Assembly: GCF_030253575.1 (NCBI RefSeq)
Contig: NC_080567.1
Location: 31,880,501 to 31,944,500 of the forward strand
Length of the DNA stretch: 64,000 nucleotides
Reading direction: 5' to 3'
From: Rhododendron vialii
Lineage: Eukaryota > Streptophyta > Magnoliopsida > Ericales > Ericaceae
Positions 35,201-45,787 of the stretch are shown in pieces. The translations under genes were made by a program, and so were the position numbers. Numbering within the stretch: the first letter of the stretch is position 1; every line of letters begins with the position of its first letter. The notes under the pieces were generated by a model. The model made no database searches. It saw only the letters and a list, made by a program, of their open reading frames with translations, and was not told the DNA's origin.

Positions 35201-35798
35201 CATATGGATCAGGAGAAAGCAGAGCATTTACCTCACGGCCTAACGAAGGAAGGCCAGTTAAATGAGAGATGTCCAGGACTGTCGGAGATAGCAAGCCACA
35301 ATGAAGAATTAGGGTATTGGATGATTTGGACCAAAAACACGCTGCAGCAGCCAAGAGTTCAGAATTCATGTCCAAGGGATATTGTGAGAGCTCAATTGTC
35401 TCACGGATTCCCATTGTTTTCCAATCCTCGAAAAGGAACTTCATCATGCGCCTTACCCAATCTACCCATCCCATTTCAACGGTGTAAGGCCAAGAACGAA
35501 GGCAGGTGTTCTTACCCCAGCCTAACCATTCCAGCGACGGAAGCTGAAGGAGAAGTGGATCACGTTCCCCCACTGGGTAGACTTCTGGAAAGCCATCCGG
35601 GAGAACTGATGAAAAAATTGGACCCAATATGCAATGAGAACTAACATTATCGTCAGGAATCAGAACTTGAGTCTTCTGGTTTTGGCCAATCCCGTTTCGG
35701 TACGATTCAGGGAATCGGAAGGAATCCTCCGTCACTGACTCGGTGGCCGGATCTTCAACTGGGTCGCTGACGATCTGTAGTTTGGATTTCGGTGCCAT
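32273..35798 (-). CDS. Antisense plant-mobile-domain (PMD) protein, three exons
   Basis: Read on the minus strand: exon 1 35798-34181, exon 2 34105-33798, exon 3 33706-32273. The introns (75 and 91 bases) have GT-AG ends and leave one frame of 1119 codons. Exon 1 (starts MAPKSKLQIVSDPVEDP) carries a plant mobile domain (PF10536-like, residues about 110-520): 'SELLAAAACFWSKSSNTLIL', 'CGLLSPTVLDISHLTGLPSL'. Exon 2 is basic, with RKRK and GRPKK motifs (nuclear signal / AT-hook-like). Exon 3 is acidic then coiled-coil over about the last 150 residues, ending SAFFHE. PMD proteins are known both in transposons and as host nuclear factors (MAIN/MAIL family). Here the gene is cargo of the retrotransposon, on the strand opposite to gag-pol, with its own TATA box. 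Its role for the element is unknown; nuclear or anti-silencing action is only a guess. Confidence 0.88.
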
Positions 35799-35890
35799 TT
35801 GGGTTCGGAAGCTGTTCTAGGGTTCGAGAGCTGTTTCAACGTTCTGCGAGAAAAAGCACGATTCGTGCCCTAAATTTGAAGTACTCTGCC

Positions 35891-35898
35891 TTATATAG
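35891..35898 (-). promoter_or_regulatory. TATA box of the antisense PMD gene
   Basis: Minus-strand CTATATAA in the context CACCTATATAAGGCAG, 93 bases upstream of the ATG at 35798 and 66 bases inside the element from the 3' LTR. Spacing fits a plant core promoter with a leader of about 60 bases. Confidence 0.65.
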
Positions 35899-35949
35899 GT
35901 GGTGATTTGCTAAGCGAAATATTTACCAAAGTTAATATTTAACTCAGGT

Positions 35950-35963
35950 AAATAGGGGGGCAT
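35950..35963 (+). other. Polypurine tract
   Basis: The purine-rich stretch AAATAGGGGGGCAT abuts the 3' LTR, the expected primer position for plus-strand synthesis. Confidence 0.75.
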
Positions 35964-36665
35964 TGTTTACACCATAATTTAGTATTTAGTATATTATAAT
36001 CGATTGGGTCAGAATGTTACACGTGTCAACGCATTTTAGACCGATTGATATAATGCAAATGCAATATGAAGCCTGTTAAGGAAAATGGACTGATCAAACG
36101 GTTGATATTCGACTGGACACGTGTCAGAATTTTGTATCACATGCGGATCGTGAAGTCAGACGGTTAATGCAAGCAGGCAGTTGAAATAATTACAACGTTG
36201 GAAACATGTGAGATCATGGAGAAGTAACCGCCTCATGCAGATAGTGGAGCAAGAATAGGGAGCATGGAGCCAACTAATTCAAATCGAAGGAGGGAAGTCC
36301 GTATGATTTGAATTTCAAGTCGACAACAGCCTATAAATACAAGAAAGGAAGATATTTAGAGCCCCCAATCAATCGCCCAAAGGCTTCTACTTTTATCTGT
36401 ACTTTACATTTCTTGCTCTAGGAGTAGCTTGTAATTTAACCGTCTGTTCGATTGTGTTCACATAGTCGATTTGACTTCTACACCGAGGGATAATAAAGTC
36501 CATTTTGTTGTTCTTCTTCCATTTCCATTCACTTCATTAAGTTTGCTTCCAGAGAAGTCCTGAAATACGGCAAGGAACCAAACTCCACCACCACAAACAC
36601 CCACATTTCCAGCACACTTAGCAATCTCTAGTCGATTAGTCGACTATCAGTAAAATAGACAAACA
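35964..36665 (+). repeat. 3' LTR
   Basis: 702 bp, apparently identical to the 5' LTR. TATA equivalent at 36332-36339 and AATAAA at 36492-36497. It is followed by the TSD GTATT at 36666-36670. Confidence 0.97.
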
Positions 36666-37003
36666 GTATTAAAACAGTTTGACCAACACAATGTGAATGA
36701 ACACTTGGAAGCCTTGTTTTCTTTTTTGTCCTTGCTGATTTCCTGTGGAACCAAACAGTAATAGGCCTATTGCTCATAATCTCTATGTTGTGGAACATAT
36801 TTGGAAAGGAAAACAGGAAACACCTTCATTCATCTGATAAGACAAGGTGTTTTCTCTGTATTACACGAAACTAAACCAGACTTTTATCTGGAGAAAAGAA
36901 AACCTAAACCAAATGTAACATCATCTCGAATACGTGAGGTAAATGAATAAAAAAGAATCCGATAGAGATCTGAAGTATCTAATCACACCAATCTTCGAAA
37001 ACA

Positions 37004-37282
37004 TCAGAAGGTGGATATCTGCCAAAGGACTATAAGGCGCTCCATGGGCTTTTCCGTTGGCCACACAATCGTAGTTGGCGTGGCAACGACCATCTGCGGT
37101 GTTGCCAATTGAGTTTCCAGATGACGACCCACCGTTGCGTTTGGAGTCATGGGCATGGCCCGCAATGGAGGCACAACAGGCACAGAAAGGCGAGGAAGCT
37201 GGCGAGCCCCTTTCGCTTCATGGATGCTTGACAATGAGAAAGCGATGAACAAAGCAGCGATGAATGTTTTGCAGGAAGCCAT
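37004..37282 (-). CDS. Small secreted cell-wall-like protein, possibly frameshifted
   Basis: ATG at 37282, 92 codons. A clear signal peptide (MASCKTFIAALFIAFSLSSI, cut near HEAKGA) is followed by a Pro/Met-rich segment (LPRLSVPVVPPLRAMPM). After residue about 51 the annotated frame looks unnatural. The +1 frame instead reads NGGSSSGNSIGNTADGRCH and then CVANGKAHGAPYSPLADIH, a Gly/Asn/Ser-rich tail with two Cys. A one-base indel near 37135 would explain this. The TATA-like CTATTTAA at 37380-37387 is about 100 bases upstream. A broken paralogue lies at 41250-41825. Cell-wall role is inferred from type and neighbours only. Confidence 0.55.
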   Translation of the reverse strand: MASCKTFIAALFIAFSLSSIHEAKGARQLPRLSVPVVPPLRAMPMTPNATVGRHLETQLATPQMVVATPTTIVWPTEKPMERLIVLWQISTF

Positions 37283-39898
37283 CAGGGTATGGAAAATCGG
37301 CCTTAATTAGGTGAACGAGTTTTGGGAACAAAGAGGAAAACAACCCTCCACAAACATGAAAGGAAGTTGGGTTTCAGGCTTAAATAGAGGAAACTGTGGA
37401 GCCAATTTTAGCATACTTCGCAAATTTTACTTGGAAATGATAAGAAAAACAGGTCTTGGTCTTGTAGTCTGGTTGTTTCTTTCCCTTGTATAGTTGGCAT
37501 TGCAATTTAGATAGAATTGCCTGTTTTGCTTGGTTATGATGTGTGGCTATATTTTCTCCTGTATTGTTGGCATTGCAAAGAAGATCTTCACATCATGTTA
37601 AATTCAGTGGCAAAATTTCCTCCATCTGCTTTTCTCCCGATATCACCTTCTTTCATTTTGAGCTTTATTTAGAAAACCAGCTTAAAAACACGTGTCAAAC
37701 AGGGTCGTCCAATGTTTGGTACCGAGTAAAAAGTCAAAACAGGTCAATAACATTGGTTATAAAATTGCATGGAAAGAAGGCCAAATGACAGATAAAGTTG
37801 GCATTCCTGGGGAAAAAAAAATATTGCATCAGTTGTAACGGAAAACATAAGGTGGAAATTAGACATATGCTTATATTTATGGGTAGAACTCTTTAGAGCT
37901 AGTTGTCCTTCAAACTAATTCTGGAAGAAAATTGCTCTTATCATCTTACATAACTGTTTCGAACAGTTGGATATGCATGACTTATACGAATGGTTGAATC
38001 CTTCATTCTTGTTGGCGTTGTCTAAACTTCCGATGAGGACTCAGCTCAGCCAAACGTGGGTCAGGGTGGTTATGCAATCTTTTTTCTCCTGTAATTTCTT
38101 TTAGTATTCTAGTTTTCTGTGGGATGGACTCTAATATCAAGTTAACCATTACTTTATTGTCGCGTTATTGCAATGTGAAATATTGATTGTTACATCTATT
38201 GTCCTTTCGCACATAAGCCACCGGCAGATACTCGTTAGGATTGCAATTCATGTTTCTTCTCGGTACCTTTTCCTCATTACTTCATACTTTTTTACGGTCG
38301 GTTGCATGAGATAATAAGACAAATTGGAACAATCCTAAAGGGAAAATGTCTACTAGCACAGCAGCATTGGGTTTAAAACAGACACAATCCCCCAAAACAC
38401 TTGTTTGTATGATAGTCTGGCTATCTAATAAAACTAGCCATGTGACCATAGTTGGAGAATTGTTTCTGATAGACTTGTAAGTGACCTTCTTGGCTACAAT
38501 TCAACCAATATCTATCTACTCATTGTGGTGTGATCGGTTTTCCAAGTGTCCTCATACCATCGATGCGAGACTAGTATCTAATGAGGAGTTGGTGGTTAGT
38601 AATTTAATTTGGTATTTGAGTCCGGTTCCTACCTCAGAAATCATAATATTTGCACGTATTTGGCCTACTTACCAAAGAAAGTTTGAACTTGTAAATGAGT
38701 TGCTGGTCAAGAATTAAACGACCCAATCTGAGGGTTTATGGTGGTGTTCTTTCGAAAGAGATCTGCGTGATTTCCCCAACTCTTTACTCACCTTGGTTTG
38801 TCACTCCAGAAACCTATGAACAACACAACCTAGGATTGTTAGTAGTACTTCTTGGAATAGTTGCTTCAACCACTTCAATTTTTTCGTGGGTATAATAACA
38901 GTTTGACAAACATAACGTGAAGAAAATTCTTGAGGCTTCTTTTATGTTTTTGTCCATATCGATTTTCTTCCTCTGGATGGGCGTTGTTTGTCTAGTTGTT
39001 TTTTTCCCTTAATGGATTATCAGTTCGGCTTAGTATGATTGCAGCCGTATGTCCCATTTGATGTAAATTGTATACATGTATTCTTCTTGTATCGCTTGTA
39101 ATAAAAAAATGGGTTAAGCTACCTTATTGCTCCTAATCCTACATACCCCTCCAAACACTTAATTTTTACCCTTATTTCAAATAATGATTCGATACATTAA
39201 TTAATCTCGCAAGCCTTGTAGAGAACAACACTATATGTGTGGAAAATCATGTTGATCGAACATGGTAGCTAGATACGAAAAACAGATCGGATTTTCTTTT
39301 AATGAATGACAAATATGATTTTGAACTTAAACCATGTAATTAAAATGAATCCTTCCTGTACCTACTGATACCCGATTGAGTTCATTGTGTGAAATTCAAT
39401 TGCGATGGGGCCTTTAACTGGGCTTCCAAGATCGCGGCTATTGGAGTTATTGTGAGGAATTCTCACGGTGAAATCTTGGAGGTAAATTATGGAAGAATCA
39501 TAACCATGGAATTCTCTCTCAGGAATTTGATGTCAAATTGTGTTTGGATCTCAAACTTGTAAGAAGATATAGTGGAAGAAAGATGCATTCAAAGGCAAAG
39601 TAATTTTTGCTTCTCAATGGTTTTTCTTTCTTGGACGATGCAAAATATAGCAAAAATAGAACATACTAATAGTATAACAAAAGAAAAAGACAGAAAGCCA
39701 CATCAAATCGTCCGAAGAACCAAGCATTCAAAGGTAAAGTCATTTTTGTTTTTCATTTTCATTTTTCTTTCTTGAACGATGAAAAAAATAACGGAAAGAG
39801 AAAACACATAATGTAGCAAAAGAAAAGGACAGAAAGCAACATCAAATCCTCCGAAGAACCAAGCATGAAATGAAAGTTGAAAGGGTAGATGAAATATA
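37283..39898. other. Duplicated spacer between cell-wall genes
   Basis: No coding gene is supported. The segment 38395-38900 is paralogous to 40650-41030 and 43600-43740 (shared CCATGTGACCATAGTTGG, GACTTGTAAGT, TCATTGTGGTGTGATC). The segment 39240-39380 is paralogous to 42580-42660. Each is a remnant of the tandem unit that carries the PELPK-like genes. The middle part (about 37800-38390) looks unique. Confidence 0.6.
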
Positions 39899-40435
39899 TC
39901 AAGGCTTCAGAGTTGGGATCTTCAGCGGCTCTGGCAAACCAGGGAAGGCAGGCAATTCAGGTAACTTCGGAATTTCCACTTTAGGAATCTCAGGCTGCTC
40001 CGGAAAACTTGGGATGTGGGGCACTTCAACTTTAGGAATCTCCTGCGGCTCTGGAAAACTGGGGATGTTCGGCTCTGGAAAACTTGGGATGTGAGGCACT
40101 TCAATTTTAGGAACCTCATGCGGCTCTCCAAAACTTGGGACATAGGGCCCTTTAACTCTAGGAACCTCCCACGGCTCAGGAAAACTTGGGATGTGTGGCA
40201 CTGGAAAACTAGGGATTTGTGGCTCTGGAAAACTTGGGATGTGGGGCACTTCAACTTTAGGGACCTCCGGTAGCTCCGGAACCGTCGGAAAATGAGGAAG
40301 TGACGATGGAATATCAGGCAGAGTTATATCAAGAAGATGCCTAGCCTCAGCCACCATTGTGTTGCCACTCATGGATGCCAAAGTGATGAGCAAAAGAGTT
40401 AAGACAGAGGCTGGAGATTGGATATGAAAAGCCAT
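39899..40435 (-). CDS. PELPK1-like secreted proline-rich cell-wall protein
   Basis: ATG at 40435, 178 codons. A signal peptide of about 31 residues (MAFHIQSPASVLTLLLITLA...VAEA) is followed by RHLL and then repeats of Pro-Glu-(Leu/Ile/Val)-Pro-(Lys/Glu) type. These alternate with 'VEVPHIPSFPEP' units (about six HIPSFPEP-like blocks). This architecture matches Arabidopsis PELPK1, a hydroxyproline-poor cell-wall protein that affects growth rate. A TATA box (TATAAAAA) at 40491-40498 lies about 60 bases upstream. The unit duplicated: the copy at 43117 has fewer repeats. The overlapping frames are artefacts of the repeat. Confidence 0.85.
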   Translation of the reverse strand: MAFHIQSPASVLTLLLITLASMSGNTMVAEARHLLDITLPDIPSSLPHFPTVPELPEVPKVEVPHIPSFPEPQIPSFPVPHIPSFPEPWEVPRVKGPYVPSFGEPHEVPKIEVPHIPSFPEPNIPSFPEPQEIPKVEVPHIPSFPEQPEIPKVEIPKLPELPAFPGLPEPLKIPTLKP

Positions 40436-41249
40436 ATTGGGAGAAAAAAGGGTACAAATTTGGGCATGATTGGGTTATGATGTTTATGGGTTTTTATAGT
40501 TTAGGGAAGAGGGCCAAAAGGGTAATGGCCTGATAGCAGATTTAAAGGGTTGGGGTTGGTTTGAAGATTTTTGACTTGTTAGTTCAACTTCTCATCTATT
40601 ATTATGGAAATTACACTAGTCCACAATTTCTTTACTTATTAAATAACTCGACTATCAAATTAAGATAGCCATGTCACCATAGTTGGAGAATAGTTGCTTA
40701 TAGACTTGTAAGTAACCTTCTTGGCTAGAAATAAAACCCATATTTATCAACTCATTGTGGTGTGATCAAATTTTCAAGTGTCCTGATACCATCATGTTCA
40801 GACTAGTATCTAATGAGGAATTGGTGGTAAGTAATTTAACGTAGTATTTGAGTCCGGTTCCTACCTCAGTATTAGGGTATTTGCAAGTTTTTGGCCTACT
40901 TACGAGAGAAATTAAGTTTTACTATAGTACTAGTTCTTTTAGAAGAATTCGACATATTTTTTGTTGTGCATCTAGTTAATCTTGGAATAGTTGCTTCAAC
41001 AACCTAAGACTTTTCCTGGTTATAGCAACTGTTTGACAAACATAACGTGAAGAAATTTTGTATGCCTTCTTATGGCTCATTGTCATAGCCTCTCCTTTTA
41101 ACAACAATATTTGGAACTGAAAACAGGAACCACATTAATAAATCATTTGAGAAAACAATGTCTTCTCTTGAATCTAGTCCAACTATTACAAGAAACTGAA
41201 CCAAAAAACTCAACCAAATGTAACATCATCTCAAGACCCCGAAATCAAT
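40436..41249. other. Promoter and paralogous spacer of the 39899 gene
   Basis: 40440-40620 is the promoter region, closely similar to 43417-43600. 40650-41030 repeats the 38395-38900 block. 40950-41045 is the intact counterpart of the retrotransposon insertion site. Confidence 0.6.
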
Positions 41250-41825
41250 GCCCATTTTTTGGGGCCGGCCAATGCGGCATTTGAAGTCATGGACATGTCC
41301 TGCAATGGTAGCAGAACCGGCTTAACCAGGATTTGGTCACTAGAGTTGCACGTTCCAATGGGTATCTACTTGGGTTGTAAATTACATGCGCGGAAAATTG
41401 TTAAGAAAAACATTAATGAAGGGCAAAGTTATATAATTAGGCTTTGTCGTCAGCTTTATTTTTTGTGGAAAAAGGAATAAAAACTTTTTTCAACTCTCTT
41501 GTGGTATTCAAATTATAGCCTTTGATATAGTATTATTTTTCTGATCCAAACCGCTTTTATAAATTGCAATTCTTACATTATTTATATAAGATATAACATT
41601 GGTTTTTTGAGACCAAGATATAACATTGTTCGCATACCAATAAGTACTCAATCGAATTACGTTAGTGTATAAAAAACAATTGTGTTTGAAAGTAAGGGTG
41701 GCACCTATGCCCCCCTTGTCCGCCTCGTTGGGAGAGGAAGCCGGCGAGTCCCTCTTGTTTCATGAATGCTTGACAATGAGATACCGGTGAATGAATAAAC
41801 CGATGATCCACATTTTGCAGGAACC
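41250..41825 (-). pseudogene. Broken paralogue of the 37004 gene
   Basis: 41735-41825 matches the signal-peptide coding end of the 37004 gene (AATGCTTGACAATGAGA, CATTTTGCAGGAA.CCATCAG). 41262-41325 matches its Pro/Met segment (GTCATGGACATGTCCTGCAA versus GTCATGGGCATGGCCCGCAA). About 370 bases of unrelated AT-rich sequence lie between them. The start codon and frame are lost. Confidence 0.7.
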
Positions 41826-43116
41826 ATCAGACTATTGGAAATTAATAGGCCTACGGTAGGTGAACATGTTTTTGGAACAAAAATAGGAGAGAACCCACCA
41901 GATAGAAACCAAGTTGGGTTTCAGGCTTAAGTAGGGAAAACTGTGGAGTGTGGAGCCAAATTGCAGCATATTTGGCGATTTTAGTTGGAAAAATGGGCTT
42001 GGTCCTACTGCATTCTTTCCCAATCAATTGTGCGAGAAGTACTAGTGTGACTTGGCTATAAAGTTTGCCTTTTTTTTCCTCCTTTGTACATAGATCAATA
42101 ACAAAATTGACCAACACCAACCAATCCACAATCTGCAGCTGAACAAAATTGGCGATCAATGACTAAATTCGATAGCCAATGCCAATTGACTGTTTTAAGT
42201 TGGGATTCTGGGGGAATATCTTTGTTAGTTGTAACAGACACATAAGATGGAAAATGAATCACAATCACTTGCTTCTTTTATGGATAGAAAAATTTCCATT
42301 TATTTAGCTGTCCTTCGAACTATATGCAGAAAATTTCTTTTATTTTCTGAAAAAGGTTGAGCACTGTTCGATACACGTGATTTTAAAGGAAAGTCATTTG
42401 AAGCCTCTGCTTGCATAGTTCTTATCCGAACTCTCGATGCGGGACTCAGCACAGACCAACGTGAGTCATGTTGGTGAATCGTTTTTGCTCTCCTGTGTTT
42501 GTACTGTTAATTTTATCTACTATACTTCCTTGTGAGTATATATTATCATTTACTTTTGGGATGGCTGTTTGAAAACTAAGGAATGTCAAATATGATTTTG
42601 AACTCTAACCATGTATTTTAAGTGAATCTTTCATGTACCTATTGATGCCCGATCGAGTTCATTGTTTGCATACATGTCGATCTTTGCGAGGGCTATGAGA
42701 TGGAACAATTTGGATCATTACCGGGAACCCTTGAATAAGGGAAAAATTAAGAATTTGAGAGAGTATGGAGGATTAGAGTAAGAAGAGGAACTTAACCGGA
42801 CTGTTTTGAGTAGTTGAGTGGCCTCACTTTAGTATGCGATGAAACGCCACTGTAATTTAACAATCCAATAACACATGAAGAGTACTAGTTTGTCTTGTTG
42901 CTCATCAGTTAAGTGCCTCACATTCAATGTCAATCTGTGTTTCGATCTCAAACTTGTTGAATATTTATTGGAAGAAAGATACACACATTCAAAGGCAAAA
43001 GAAATAACGAAAAATAGAAAATGCAAAAAAGAAAAAAGACAGAAAGCCATATCAAAACATCAAGTCCTCCAGTGAACCAAGCATGAGATGAAAGCTGAGA
43101 GTGCTGATGAAGTATA
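41826..43116. other. Duplicated spacer of the cell-wall gene cluster
   Basis: 41850-42060 parallels 37290-37500 and 42580-42660 parallels 39310-39380. 42880-43110 parallels 39500-39890, including the 3' flank of the PELPK-like gene. No gene is supported. Confidence 0.55.
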
Positions 43117-43416
43117 TCAAGGCTTTAGAATTGGGATCTTTGGCAGCTCTGGCAATCCAGGGAAGGTAGGCAATTCAGGTAACTTTGGAATTTCCACTTT
43201 AGGAATGATCTCCGGCAGCTCTGGAATACTTGGGAACTGGGGCACTTCAAATTTAGGAATCTCCGGCAGCTCCGGAATCGTCGGAAAATCAGCAAGTGAT
43301 CGAAAATCAGCAAGAAGATGCCTAGCCTCAGCCACCATTGTGTTGCCACTCATGGATGCCAAGGTGATGAGCAACAGTGGCAAGACAAAGGGTGGGGATT
43401 TGTTATAAAAAGCCAT
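43117..43416 (-). CDS. Short PELPK1-like cell-wall protein
   Basis: ATG at 43416, 99 codons. The signal peptide is nearly the same as in the 39899 gene (shared TLASMSGNTMVAEARHLL). The mature part is short and contains PELPEIPK, PELPEIIPK and PKLPELPTFPGLPELPKIP. It lacks most HIPSFPEP blocks, so repeat contraction or expansion separates the two copies. The TATA box TATAAAAC at 43476-43483 is at the same spacing as in the sister gene. It is probably a secreted wall protein. Confidence 0.82.
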   Translation of the reverse strand: MAFYNKSPPFVLPLLLITLASMSGNTMVAEARHLLADFRSLADFPTIPELPEIPKFEVPQFPSIPELPEIIPKVEIPKLPELPTFPGLPELPKIPILKP

Positions 43417-45295
43417 ATTGGGGGGAAATTAAAAGGGGTACAAATTTGGGCATGATTGGGTTATGATGTTTGTGGGTTTTATAGTTGAGGGAAGAGGCCA
43501 AGAAGGGTAATGAGCCTGGCAGCAGATTTGAAGGGTTGGGGTTGGTTTGAAGATTTGTGCCTTGTTAGTTCAACTTCTCATCTACTACTATTAAGTGTTT
43601 GTATGATAATCTGGCTATCTAAGTAAACTAGCCATGTGACCATAGTTGGAGAATTGTTTCTAATAGACTTGTAAGTTACCTTCTTGGCTACAGTGCAACC
43701 AATATCCAGGTACTCATAGTGGTGTGATCGGTTTTCCAAGTGCGCTCATACCTTCTTGGTTAGACTAGCATTCACTGTGGGGTTGGTGGTTGATAATATA
43801 ATATGATATTTGACAACAGTGACGGGACATATTTTGATTAGAAAGGGCAAAATTACTCCTCTGTCTAACAATTTAACGATCAGCATGATTTAACTTCTCG
43901 CCTGGGCGTGCAAGGACCCTCTTGGAACTCTGCCCCGATATATAAGGATCCTAACCCTATATAAACCCCATAACATTGGGGCCAGATATGTGACCCTGAC
44001 TCTTGCCATCGTATTGCTCGAGTTCTTTCCATTATTCTCCATCACAAATTGACTAACTTAGGCATCATAGGGGTGCTGGTTAGCATCAAACCAATGTCCT
44101 TAGTTCTTGCTTATGGGTCATCACTCGAGCATGTCGAAACCGATTCATCACTACTCATTTGAATTTAATCCAATCTTTCTTCTCACAATTTTTCCTAATA
44201 GCTTCCATAGTTGTTATGCTTCGAATAGGATAACTCTGAAAAAGGAACATAAGAAGTAAAAAGGGAAAATGGCTAAAACATGCAACAGCAATTATTTAAG
44301 GTAAATCAACCATGCACATAAATTTCACCAAACCAAGGATTCAAGCAAACTCAAATGAGTACTATAATCCAACTTTATTGGGCAAATTCAATGCCAATTC
44401 TGTTTTTGAATCTCATATTGACAGAGAGACGGAAAAACAAGTCATTTTGTTTCTGTCATTTTCCTCTCTCGGAAGAAGGAAAAACGATTAGCAAGAGGAG
44501 AGACAATATGCACCACAAAACCATTCCACCAATGCCCACTGCTAGAAGATCGAAGACGAAAAATGAAAATCACACGGGCCTAAAAAAGAAACAGATTCAT
44601 GTTCATCAATCCTAAACTTGAATAATACTTCAATTTTCGATTGCTTGAAAGGTTTGTGAATCAAACAAAGCTTGAATGTTCGCAGAGGATCCGTTATTTT
44701 CATCTTGGTTGCAGTTGATGGTCAATTGTCTTGCAGCTCCGCAGTTTAAGCTGTAAACTCCTTCCTTTTGCCCTTAGTTGAAAGCTCCGCATCATTGAAG
44801 ATGAATCTCTGAAGTTCATTAGGCTTTGAGCTCATCCCAAAAGTAGTACGAGTAGCAAACAAACTCCATAGCAAGCACATATAGCAGTTCCTATGAGAAA
44901 TATAAATCTCTCTTGCAATAACTAACTAATGTATGCATGATAAACGAGGCCGATGAGGATGCCCAAGAGCATTTGGAAGTTTGTTATATCCAGAACTAAT
45001 GAAGTAACCAGATATGCAAGGGCACAAATATACCCCATTCACAAACAGATGCAGGGTTCACCGCCGGAGTACATGGTTTCCACTAAGATTTCTGAGTAAT
45101 ATGATCGAAGACGTAGTATCCTTTTCACTTTCACGCAGTTAACCGGAGACACAGAAGGTATATGCAGCAAGAGCAAAGGCGAAGGATGCATGAAAGTAAA
45201 TCTTTGCAGTTGATTTGGAATAGGCAAAGAACGCAAAATAACCAGAAAACTCATGACTACTCTACCCTTGTTCCTCTTACCTCAGAACATAGTGC
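43417..45295. other. Promoter block, then intergenic
   Basis: 43417-43740 holds the duplicated promoter and spacer block of the PELPK-like unit. From about 43830 the sequence is unique, AT-rich and without a recognisable gene. Confidence 0.45.
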
Positions 45296-45473
45296 GATTA
45301 GCTTCAATGGGTTGGTCGAATGAGAGCACGACAAGAAGGCCTTACCTTCCGAGCTCGCGAGTACGACTCCCACCGCTAGCAAAAAACCTCTTATATTAAC
45401 TTTATAACTCCACGATTAGTCAAAATGCAAGTAAGCTAGCCCGGATATTTGGTTACCAACAAAAAAACAAAGA
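45296..45473 (+). mobile_element. tRNA-derived SINE
   Basis: A pol III-like head (TTAGCTTCAATGGGTTGGTC, then the B-box-like GCGAGTACGACTCCCACC) is followed by a body containing 'TATTAACTTTATAACTCCAC'. The 3' domain is 'AGCCCGGATATTTGGTTACC' with an A-rich tail. The layout and words match a widespread plant SINE type. No clear target-site duplication was found. Confidence 0.7.
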
Positions 45474-45579
45474 ATAAACTGGTAGGAGTTTTCAGTTTTC
45501 TAGCGACCAAGTAAAAAAAGACCTACTCAACAAGAGTACGTCAACACAATCACTACCAAATGAAAGACAACGTCCGGTA

Positions 45580-45787
45580 ATTTTAGATCAATACAAAATT
45601 CAACGAAAACATAGGTCATACTTCAACAACAGTAATCAGATCATCTCAAACATCTTCAACTCTTACCATGGCATCACATTAATTTTAGATCAATACAAAA
45701 TTCAACGAAAACATAGGTCATACTTCAACAACAGTAATCAGATCATCTCAAACATCTTCAACTCTTACCAACCATGGCATCACATCA
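45580..45787. repeat. Direct tandem duplication, 102-bp period
   Basis: A segment starting TTTTAGATCAATACAAAATT and ending 'CATGGCATCACAT' occurs twice head to tail (about 45580-45681 and 45682-45787). The only difference noticed is a 4-base duplication (ACCA) in the second copy. It is a very recent duplication. Confidence 0.93.

Larger units (their letters stand above)
23130..36665 (+). mobile_element. Complete Ty3/gypsy retrotransposon, Tat lineage, 13.5 kb
   Basis: Two 702-bp LTRs (TGTTTACACC...GACAAACA) flank gag-protease and pol ORFs. A perfect TSD GTATT lies at 23125-23129 and 36666-36670. I found no difference between the LTRs by eye, indicating a very recent insertion. The pol order RT - RNase H - second (archaeal/plant-like) RNase H - integrase without chromodomain is diagnostic of the Tat lineage. 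The 4.8 kb between integrase and the 3' LTR holds genes on the opposite strand, a feature reported for some Tat elements. All protein-coding frames are open, so it may be autonomous. Confidence 0.97.

Noticed and set aside
35180-35644. 154-codon plus-strand ORF
   Set aside because: Antisense shadow of PMD exon 1, whose domain match is clear.
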